Source: Hemileia vastatrix
Lineage: Eukaryota > Basidiomycota > Pucciniomycetes > Pucciniales > Zaghouaniaceae
Reading direction: 5' to 3'
DNA: 64,000 nucleotides
NCBI GenBank assembly: GCA_030280995.1
Contig: JASXTE010000005.1
Coordinates: 26,154,501 to 26,218,500, forward strand
Shown: piece by piece, positions 44,073 to 52,817 of the stretch
How the letters are laid out: each line of letters opens with the position of its first letter
Numbering within the stretch: position 1 is the stretch's first letter
Made by a program: the position numbers and the translations under genes
The notes under the pieces: generated by a model
What the model was told of the DNA's origin: nothing
Seen by the model: the letters and a program-made list of their open reading frames with translations, nothing else
Databases searched by the model: none

Positions 44073-44777
44073 TTATTTGGATTTAAATTTTTTCAACAGT
44101 TTTTTAAGATCAGAGATTTTATTTTCTGGAATCCATTGGTCATATTCACTTGATTTATTTTTAAATCTTAGTAGATACTCAACTCCCTTTTCTTTTGTAA
44201 GGTGTCTCTTTTTAAGTATCTTTTCCATTTCTGCCTTTTCAACTATTTCTTCAGGTTGCTGTTTATGCCTTCCTGATCTTCTTGGAAATAGATCAGTATC
44301 ATTAGAATGTTATGGTTTTATAAGAGAAATAAGAAATACTGGATGTTTTCTATCATATGGTGCATACAGAATAACTTCAACAGCATTGTTACCAACCATC
44401 ATTTTTACTACAAATGGTGCAATGAATGGTTCCTTCAATTTAGCATTACAATTTAAATTGAAATGAAGTGTATAAATAAGGATATTATCACCCTCTTTGA
44501 AAATTCTTTCTTTATGGGCTTTATCCCATCATTTCTTCTCATACTCAAATGCTTTATTTATACATTCCTGAGCATCCTTTCTGTATAATTCTTGCATCTG
44601 AAAGAAAGATTTTGTACCTGGATGAATATACAATCTAGGTATTTTATTAAGAGTTTTAGCAGGGGTATTAGGTACATAACCCAACCATAACTCAAATGGC
44701 TTTTTGTCAGTGACAGAATGTACTGTACTAGTGTATGCAAATTATAAACCTGGGATGAGAGTTACCCAATCATGCGT
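44073..44777 (-). pseudogene. Gypsy-A2 integrase C-part and chromodomain
   Basis: The minus-strand sequence parallels 36290-36989 of Gypsy-A, ending in the same LLKKFKSK stop (44073-44075). It includes chromodomain and GPY/F-like segments with frame disruptions (for example near 44305). The upstream end is the Gypsy-B insertion. Confidence 0.8.
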
Positions 44778-45828
44778 TGTAGACAATCCTATAGTACTAG
44801 CTATAGGCCTTGACCAAGGGAGTTGGAGAAAAACCAGAGATAAAATCCCCTGTCCCTTTAGAAAAATAGAGTGAGATTTACTTGCTAAAGTAAGTTGGTT
44901 CCTGTTTTGCTAAAGCTCCTGTTTAACACACTTGACTGCTTGATGAGCCAAGAAAGTAGTCCCCAGATAGACTACCAGACCAAAGAACTGAAATGTAGAG
45001 CAAATTCCACACCAGAGACAGCAATAATACTTGCTATAGCTTGAAAGACTATAACAGTGAAAACAGTTGCCAAAGTTTAGTTAAATGAAGAACTTACTTG
45101 CAACAAACACAGCCAATTGTGACCAGAAAACAGTGAAAACTGAGTGAGGAACAATGAGATCACCTCCGGATGGTTGTATGATGATTAAGGTTGCCCCAAA
45201 CTGTCTTATTCACTATGTACACACAGACCACTAACTAAGAGCCCATGCGCACCCACCAATCTGGCGCCTGTACCTGCCAAATTGCATAAAAAACCCTCCT
45301 GAAGCGCTCCCCAACCTCCTAAAACAGAGGCAGGCGGGCTGCCCAATGTCGGAGATGCCGCCTGAAGCGGCCCGGCCTCCCTGAAGCCAGAAAACCAATA
45401 AAAAACAACTAATCTACTTAGAAAATTAGCTACAACTACTAAAACCTTTAAACCACGGAATTTCACTATAACAACATTGTGACATGAAATATAGAGAAAA
45501 ATTAGCTCTATCCAATGGTACTAAGCACTTAACCCTAAGACTTAAGGTTAGCCCGTAAAACAGGAAAAACAAAATTAAACAGCAATCTTTTATAAATGAA
45601 AAATGAGGAAATGACCCCTTAAAACTCAGAATATGAAAAATGTCTTCTAGACATAAAATATATAGAAAAACCGGGGCTATCCAATGATAGTACCCACATA
45701 CCTGCAGACCCAACATCCACGGAATAAAACCAGAAAAATACCCTATTCCTTAACAGATGTCAATTAAGACATGCACAAACAGCGCCAAATCACACAACAA
45801 AGGCCCCTGCCAATGTTGGAAGACCACA
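44778..45828 (-). repeat. Gypsy-B copy 1 3' LTR (1051 bp)
   Basis: On the plus strand starts TGTAGACAATCC and ends GAAGACCACA, i.e. TG...CA in the minus direction. It lacks a ~42-bp internal duplication (TCCACACCAGAGACAGCAA repeated) present in both LTRs of copy 2. Confidence 0.9.
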
Positions 45829-45844
45829 TCCTCCCTCCAATTGA
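45829..45844 (-). other. Gypsy-B copy 1 polypurine tract
   Basis: The minus strand reads TCAATTGGAGGGAGGA immediately before the 3' LTR. The identical tract is next to the copy 2 3' LTR. Confidence 0.75.
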
Positions 45845-45846
45845 GA

Positions 45847-46517
45847 ATGTCTGCATTCTTTCTTCATCCAACCACCATGTTTAACCTTCTTCCCAAATCT
45901 GCCTCTGAAATGGGTCCCTGCCAATACTGCATCAACAATAATTTAATCTACACCATGACACCACCTGTCCATCCATACAGAACCTCCTGCAATGTCTGCC
46001 AATCTAGAAAGAAGACCTGCAACAGACCTGGTCCAATTTCTTCTGCAACAGATTCACCTCCACCTCAACCAGGTCCTTCTTCTGCCAGCACCAAAAGATC
46101 TAGGTCATCCATTCTGATACCCAAATTAATCAAAAAGCTCCACCCTTCCCAGAAGAGTGCCATAACCCATAAAACAACTAGTTCCACCATCCCTGGTCCA
46201 TCTGATGGTAAAGAACATTCATTTCTTCCTTCAACTTTAAAACTGATAACTTCTCAGTTCCTCCCTCTTCTGATAGTGATGATAACAATGTAGGATCCAT
46301 TGCACCACCAACACCAATGCACTTGCCCACTATCAAGGCCAAGTTCCAACAACACACATCTCAACAGAAACAACTTCTGCTTTGCTACTTCTAATCCACT
46401 CCTGCTAGAGATCCACGGGACATTGAGAACAGAAGACACCTCATTCACCAGTTCAAGGCTAATTCTGAACACTTCATTTCATCTCTTGATTCCCTCTGTA
46501 ATTCCACTAGTACTTGA
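45847..46517 (+). pseudogene. Antisense gene AS1, damaged copy (Gypsy-B copy 1)
   Basis: Equivalent of 48568-49238 on the strand opposite to gag-pol. The 50-bp intron (46208-46257, GTAAAG...CTGAT...CTCAG) is preserved. Two lesions: the third zinc-cluster cysteine is replaced (LIY instead of LIC), and a CAA codon became TAA at 46392-46394 in exon 2, cutting the protein about 40 residues short. The original stop position is 46515-46517. Confidence 0.7.
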
Positions 46518-46578
46518 GTTTGATTCAGAAAAGAAAAATTGACCACACCCTCTATAGGATGTAGCCACAAACAACCCT

Positions 46579-47116
46579 CAGTTTTAAGTCTTGGGGGACC
46601 ATCCTCATTTTATAGTCTTGGGGGACTCAAAAACCCTCAGTTTAAAGTCTTGGGGGACTCAAAAACCTAAATCATAAAGCCAGAACCAGAGATCAACCAC
46701 ATTAAGACACAGAGAAAAAACTAACATTCTGGGGTAATTGTGAATAGAGCTGCCAGCCCATCAATTACCCCCAAACTTGCCTTTGCTAAATTCGGAGGCT
46801 CCCCCTGTGGATACCCTCCACCAATCTTTCAAAACAACTCCAGCAACAAAAACTTTTCCCTCAGTTTATAGTCTTGGGGGACTTACAACCCTCAGTTTAA
46901 AGTCTTGGGGGACTAACACAGTGTTCAGTTTAAAGTCTTGACGGACTATCTTGATAAAATCTTGAAACCAGCCAGTTTAAAGTCTTGGAGGACTAACAGA
47001 AACCAGATTTCAGTTTAAATTCTTGATGGACTGACTTGATACCATAGCTTTTCAGTTTAGAGTCTTTATGGACTGTTTGATAACATAGCTTTTTCAGTTT
47101 AGAGTCTTGATGGACT
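46579..47116. repeat. Hairpin-motif array, Gypsy-B copy 1
   Basis: Ten copies of a 22-bp motif (CAGTTTAAAGTC followed by TTGGGGGACT and variants) between AS1 and AS2; same layout as 49300-49837. A longer hairpin, GGGGTAATTG/CAATTACCCC, is at 46731-46771. Confidence 0.85.
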
Positions 47117-47267
47117 GACGGAATTTTGCATAAAATGGACGCAGCCAATTTCATGCAGCACACCTCTACAGCCAACCTGCTGAACTTCCACCTTCACTTA
47201 ATCATCTACCCATCACTGACAAAAATCTCCTCCTATCCCTTTTCATCATCTTTTCTCACCACAGATC

Positions 47268-47455
47268 ATGGCTGGATCTCCTGATGTTAACCCTTCTACT
47301 CTCCCTTGCTTCACTGCTCCCAAGGACTATGCCTGAAAACAGTGCATCCACATGTGCAGACCTTGCACATTCACTCTTCCAAATCCTGAATCCAAATTCT
47401 ACAACAGGGCTTGTGACTCTTGCTATTCCAAAAAGAAAAGATGTGACAGAGATGC
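47268..47455 (+). pseudogene. Antisense gene AS2, N-terminal part (Gypsy-B copy 1)
   Basis: ATG 47268 opens MAGSPDVNPSTLPCFTAPKD and hits an in-frame TGA after 22 codons. The frame then continues with KQCIHMCRPCTFTLPNP and ACDSCYSKKKRCDRDA, the second half being a typical zinc-cluster motif. It is cut at 47455 by copy 2; the remaining coding sequence is at 60597-61964. The TGA is shared with copy 2, so it predates the insertion or marks a missed intron. Confidence 0.65.
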
Positions 47456-48549
47456 TGTAGACAATCCTATAGTACTAGCTATAGACCTTGACCAAGGGAG
47501 TTGGAGAAAAACCAGAGAGAAAATCCCCTGTCCCTTTAGAAAAATAGAGTGAGATTTACTTGCTAAAGTAAGTTGGTTCCTGTTTTGCTAAAGACCCCTT
47601 TTAAACACACTTGACTGCTTGATGAGCCAAGAAAGTAGTCACCAGATAGACTACCAGACCAAAGAACTGAAATGTAGAACAAAGTCCACACCAGAGACAG
47701 CAAAGATACTTGATGTAGGCTGCAAATCCACACCAGAGACAGCAATAATACTTGCTATAGCTTGAAAGACTATAACAGTGAAAACAGTTGCCAAAGTTAA
47801 GTTAAATGAAGAACTCACTTGCAACAAACACAGCCAATTGTGGCCAGAAAACAGTGAAAACTGAGTGAGGAACAATGACATCACCTCCGGATGGTTGTAT
47901 GATGATTAAGGTTGCCCCAAACTGTCTTATTCACTATGTACACACAGACCACTAACTAAGAGCCCATGCGCACCCACCAATCTGGCGCCTGTACCCACCA
48001 AATTGCATAAAAAACCCTCCTGGAGCACTCCCCAACCTCCTAAAACAAAGGCGGGCGGGCTGCCCAATTTCGGAGATGCCGCCTGAAGCGGCCCGGCCTC
48101 CCTGAAGCCAGAAAACCAATAAAAACCACTTATCTACTTAGAAAAATTAGCTACAACTACTAAAACCTTTAAACCACGGAATTTCACTATAACAACATTG
48201 GGACATGAAATATAGAGAAAAATTAGCTCTATCAAATGGTACTAAGCACTTAACCCTAAGACTTAAGGTTAGCCCGTAAAACATGAAAAACAAAATTAAA
48301 CAGCAATCCTTTATAAATGAAAAGTGAGGAAATGACCCCTTAAAACTCAGAATATGAAAAATGTCTACAAAACATAAAATATAGAGAAAAACCAGGGCTA
48401 TCCAATGATAGTACCCACATACCTGCAGACCCAATATCCACGGAATAAAACCAGAAAAGTACCAAATTCCTTAACAGATGTCAATTAAGACATGCACAAA
48501 CAGCGCCAAATCACACAACAAAGGCCCCTTCCAATGTTGAAAGACAATA
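47456..48549 (-). repeat. Gypsy-B copy 2 3' LTR (1094 bp)
   Basis: Starts TGTAGACAATCC on the plus strand and ends AAGACAATA, where the other two LTRs have AAGACCACA, so the terminal bases are mutated. Followed by the polypurine tract (plus strand TCCTCCCTCCAATTGA, 48550-48565). Confidence 0.9.
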
Positions 48550-48567
48550 TCCTCCCTCCAATTGAGA

Positions 48568-49238
48568 ATGTCTGCATTCTTTCTTCATCCAACCACCATG
48601 TTTAACCTCCTTTCCAAATCTGCCTCTGAAATGGGCCCCTGCCAATACTGCATCAACAATAATTTAATCTGCGCCATAACACCACCTGTTCATCCATACA
48701 GAACGTCCTGCGATGTCTGCCACTCCAGAAAGAAGACCTGCCACAGACCTGGTCCACTTTCTTCTACAACAGATTCACCTCCGCCTCAACCTGGTCCTTC
48801 TTCTGCCAGCACCAAAAGATCTAGGCCATCCATCCTGATACCCAAATTAATCAAAGAGCTCCACCCTTCCCAGAAGAGTGCCACAACCCATAAAACAACT
48901 AGTTCCCCCATCCCTGGTCCAACTGATGGTAAAGAACATTCATTCCTTCCTTCAACTTTAAAACTGATAACTTCTCAGTTCCTTCCTCTTCTGATAGTGA
49001 TGATAACAATGTAGGATCCATTGCACCACCAACACCAACACACTTGCCCACTATCAAGGCCAAGTTCCAACAACACACATCTCAACAGAAAAAACTTCTG
49101 CTTCACTATTTCCAATCCACTCCTGCTAGAGATCCACAGGACATTGAGAACAGAAGACACCTCATTCACCAGTTCAAGGCTAATTCTGAACACTTCATTT
49201 CATCTCTTGATTCCCTCTGTAATTCCACTAGTACTTGA
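48568..49238 (+). CDS. AS1: antisense Zn(II)2Cys6 zinc-cluster protein (206 aa, one intron)
   Basis: Encoded opposite to gag-pol in the 3' region of Gypsy-B. Exons 48568-48928 and 48979-49238 total 621 bases. The 50-bp intron has GTAAAG donor, CTGAT branch site and CTCAG acceptor. Without splicing the frame ends in LIVMITM; with it the frame continues into SSSDSDDNNVG and a helical tail. Cysteines 25, 28, 35, 48, 51 and 58 follow C-X2-C-X6-C-X12-C-X2-C-X6-C, the exact spacing of fungal Zn(II)2Cys6 DNA-binding domains, with the basic stretch CHSRKKTC typical of the second half. A Ser/Pro-rich linker (residues ~60-125) separates it from a C-terminal predicted helical region (IKAKFQQHTSQQKKLLLHYF). 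Likely a nuclear DNA-binding protein; its target is unknown. ATG 48568 gives the longest product; ATGs at residues 11 and 22 are alternatives. No lesion is seen in this copy. Confidence 0.65.
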
Positions 49239-49299
49239 GTTTGATTCAGAAAAGAAAAATTGACCACACCCTCTATAGGATGTAACCACAAACAACCCT

Positions 49300-49837
49300 C
49301 AGTTTTAAGTCTTGGGGGACCATCCTCATTTTATAGTCTTGGGGGACTCAGAAACCCTCAGTTTAAAGTCTTGGGGGACTCAAAAACCTAAATCATGAAC
49401 CCAGAACTAGAGATCAACCACATTAAGACACAGAGAAAAAACTAACATTCTGGGGTAATTGTGAATAGAGCTGCCAGCCCATCAATTACCCCCAAACTTG
49501 CCTTTGCTAAATTCGGAGGCTCCCCCTGTGGATACCCTCCACCAATCTTTCAAAACAACTCCAGCAACAAAAACTTTTCCCTCAGTTTATAGTCTTGGGG
49601 GACTTACAACCCTCAGTTTAAAGTCTTGGGGGACTAACACAGTGTTCAGTTTAAAGTCTTGACGGACTATCTTGATAAAATCTTGAAACCAGCCAGTTTA
49701 AAGTCTTGGAGGACTAACAGAAACCAGATTTCAGTTTAAATTCTTGATGGACTGACTTGATACCATAGCTTTTCAGTTTAGAGTCTTTATGGACTGTTTG
49801 ATAACATAGCTTTTTCAGTTTAGAGTCTTGATGGACT
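49300..49837. repeat. Hairpin-motif array, Gypsy-B copy 2
   Basis: Ten copies of a ~22-bp motif at about 49300, 49326, 49359, 49582, 49613, 49647, 49694, 49732, 49774 and 49816. In the element's sense (minus) direction each reads AGTC, six variable bases, GACT, then TTAAACTG or CTAAACTG: a 4-bp stem, 6-nt loop and fixed tail. The array lies between AS1 and AS2. A separate 10-bp-stem hairpin (GGGGTAATTG/CAATTACCCC) is at 49452-49492. Confidence 0.85.
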
Positions 49838-49988
49838 GACGGAATTTTGCATAAAATGGACGCAGCCAATTTCATGCAGCACACCTCTACAGCCAACCTG
49901 CTGAACTTCCACCTTCACTTAATCATCTACCCATCACTGACAAAAATCTCCTCCTATCCCTTTTCATCATCTTTTCTCACCACAGATC

Positions 49989-51561
49989 ATGGCTGGATCT
50001 CCTGATGTTAACCCTTCTACTCTCCCTTGCTTCACTGCTCCCAAGGACTATGCCTGAAAACAGTGCATCCACATGTGCAGACCTTGCACATTCACTCTTC
50101 CAAATCCAGAAGCCAAATTCTACAACAGGGCTTGTGACTCTTGCTATTCCAAAAAAAAAGAAATGTGACAGAGATGCCCACTATCCTATTCCTCCGCCTT
50201 CTCCTTCTCACAAGTACATCTCCAGATCCCCTACCAGGTCTCCAGAACTTGGTCCATCCTCTTCCTCTCTATCTTCAGCTCCTTCCAGAAGATCCAGAAG
50301 CTCAGCTTCCCGCACTCTTCCAAAAATACCAGCCTTAGCTTCTCAAGAAACTGCTTTTATCACTGCTAAATTAGCTCCAAAAGCTTCAAAATCAACCCCT
50401 AGGCTTCTAGACCGCGTCCAGGCAGCCTGGCCGACATCGGGCGGCCCGCCCACCTCACCAAACAGCAAAAATCAGGGACAAAACCTCCAAAAACGGCCAG
50501 AAAATAGCCAAATTCATCCAGATAACAATAACAACTCAACCCAACTACCTCCTTCTGCTCCCAGAGCAATGCAATCCACCCTTCCAAAATCCAAAAACAC
50601 GAAAATTTCCCAGATTTCTAAGAGAACTGCCAGAGAACCCCAAGAAGAAACCAGAACACCACACACTGCTCCACAACAACAACTTCGTCCCCAACTAAGA
50701 CAAAGAAACTACACCTCTCCTCTGTCAGCCAACTACTCTTCTGACAGTTCCATCTCTTCAAATTCTCCATCCAGAAAAGAGCAGTCTGCTTCCAAATCCC
50801 CCTCTCCTGCTCTATCCTTTAACAACCCTGGTACTCCATCACCAGCACCTCCTCCAACTGAATCCAACAGAAATTACCAATTACAACAACAACAACAATC
50901 TCACTGCTCCAACTAGGCCCCAGGAACCTCATCATCCCAGTTCACCTTCTCAGGATCCTTCAGAGGAAGACCATGAGAATCCATATCTTTCCCTAGTTGA
51001 TCCACCAACTATGACCATAACAAAATTGTCAGAGATCCAAATGCCAGCTTCTTACAGATTTGATGAGCTTCCAATGTATAAGTACCAAATTAATTATTCC
51101 ATTTCTTCAACAAAAATAATTACTGATCCAATTCTTCTTGTCTAGTTGGCACCCCTCCTCCTGAATCTATTATTGGAGTTGGTTAAACTCTCGAAACTTC
51201 TTTGACCCTGGATTATGGAGACATGAAGAAACACCTAAGCACCATGTGTTCCAATATGCTAAAAGCCCTTGCCCTTCATGGACCCTTGAATGACTTTGAA
51301 AAATCCCTGAGAAAGCGCCTACTGGACAACCACTGGAAGATTTCTAGGATCATTAAACACACCCTCCAGCACTCCATTCCTGCCTCTTCTTCTTCCTCCT
51401 CTGAACTTCCCTCTAATCCAATTCCTGATCATTACAATCCCTATAATCTCTCCAGGAGGATGCACTTCAAAGAACACAGTGCTTCCCACAATCCCAACAA
51501 AAAACAAAAACGTCATCACAATCCGGACCAGCCTCCAGAAGCTTCATCATCCAGACAATGA
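49989..51561 (+). pseudogene. AS2: second antisense gene, Cys-rich N-terminus and Ser/Pro-rich body, damaged
   Basis: ATG 49989, an in-frame TGA at 50055-50057, then a Cys motif (CIHMCRPC ... ACDSCYSKKK) that in this copy is thrown out of frame by an extra base in an A-run near 50150. The downstream frame (CDRDAHYPIPPPSPS) continues for ~250 Ser/Pro/Asn/Gln-rich residues, with a further +1 shift near 50875. The second intron (51078-51145, 68 bp) has its donor changed from GTAAGT to ATAAGT; the copy-1 equivalent is normal. The last exon encodes EDMKKHLSTMC-like helices (here GDMKKHLSTMCSN) and a Ser-rich end SSSRQ at 51561. The layout parallels AS1: zinc cluster, linker, intron, helical tail. 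Function probably nucleic-acid binding, by analogy. Confidence 0.6.
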
Positions 51562-52817
51562 GCTCCTGCAAAAAGATTAGAAACATAATAATAATATAAA
51601 ACAATTAGTAAAAATAATTTCAGAATTTTTTTTTTTTTTTTTTGTCTACTAATATACTAAAATTAAAAATTAATAACTAAAATGAAATGAAATAAAATAA
51701 ATGAAATAAAATAAAAAATAAAAAAAATAATACAAATGGTATCCCCCAGCCAATTGATGAGCTGAACCCCTGATACCTTACCCACATCCAAGTGCACCTT
51801 GATGTGGATACACAATTAAATCTATTAAATGATTAACAGAAAAAAGCAAAAATTTAGAAATTCAGAAGATAACCAAAAAAATAATGAAACACAGAAACAC
51901 ATGAAATAAATAATATATAAAAATAAAATAGCATTGCCAGCCAATTGATGAGCCTTTCCCCACCAATGCTTGCCCACATCCAGGTCACCCTGATGTGGTA
52001 ACACCCTATCTTTTTGATTTTATAATTTTAAACAACCCCCATAAAAAAATCAAAAGAAAAAAAGAGAAAAAAGAAAATAATCTAAAACTGCTATCTAGCA
52101 AAAACATAACTGCAAAATCAAAGAAAGTCCAGCTCCATAGATTGTCCGATAAGGGAAAGTCCGGTCCATAGAAATGATCACTGGGTGGGCTCCCTCCAAT
52201 AAGTAAAAATGACTGGAGACCACCAGTGATCCACCACCAATCTGAAGAACCAAAGATAAAGAAGCCAGTCCCAAACCAGTTTAAAGTCATAGCGGACTTA
52301 AAACCTGAATAATAAACAACAGAACTAGAATTCAACTAGGAAAAACAAAAGACTTGAGACAGACATTCTGGGGTAACTGTTCTCCAGAGCAGCCAGCTCA
52401 TCAGTTACCCCCACACTTGCCAAAATAAAATCTAGAAGCCCCCCCTGGGTACCTTCTAACAAAAACACAATGTCCAACAAAAAAAAACCAAAACCAATAA
52501 GAGTGAAGAGTCCGGCACTTGAAAACCAAAGGAAATTCCAGTTTAAAGTCATAGAGGACTAAAACATGTGAAAATAAACCAATACTAGGGTTCAACCAAA
52601 TTAAGAGAAAGGGTTCGAAAAAGACAATCTGGGGTAACTGTTGATAGAGCAGCCAGCCCATCAGTCACCCCTACACTTGCCAAGATCAAATCTAGAAGCC
52701 CCACCCATGGGTACCCTCTAACAAAAGTTTCCAACAAACAGATGCATAGCATCACCACAAAAAAAACCAAAATTAAAGAATTTTCCGTAGTTTATCCTCA
52801 TTGCGGAGTCAATCTTC
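51562..52817. other. Gypsy-B copy 2 structured 3' region
   Basis: No gene. Contains hairpins with conserved loops. GGTATC/GATACC (51738-51777) and GCATTG/CAATGC (51931-51969) share the loop AGCCAATTGATGAGC. Each is followed by a CCACATC/GATGTGG hairpin (51782-51807 and 51974-51998). GGGGTAACTG/CAGTTACCCC is at 52370-52411 and a variant at 52631-52671. The 22-bp motif recurs at 52277, 52539 and about 52786. Hydrophobic minus-strand frames here are shadows. Confidence 0.7.

Larger units (their letters stand above)
42782..44777 (-). mobile_element. Gypsy-A2: older inverted Gypsy-A copy, truncated by Gypsy-B
   Basis: The 3' LTR lies at 42782-43956 (minus; ends TGTCAG ... TAACA on the plus strand). 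Its polypurine tract (plus strand CTCCCTCACCC) follows, and then the integrase C-terminus. It clearly diverges from Gypsy-A (many substitutions and indels). Gypsy-B copy 1 enters at 44778 inside the integrase, so the 5' part is outside the window. Confidence 0.85.

Noticed and set aside
52006..52770. Minus-strand hydrophobic ORFs suggesting small membrane proteins
   Set aside because: They are antisense shadows of the A-rich, hairpin-rich 3' region and repeat identically in copy 1 at 62431-63175 as part of the repeat.
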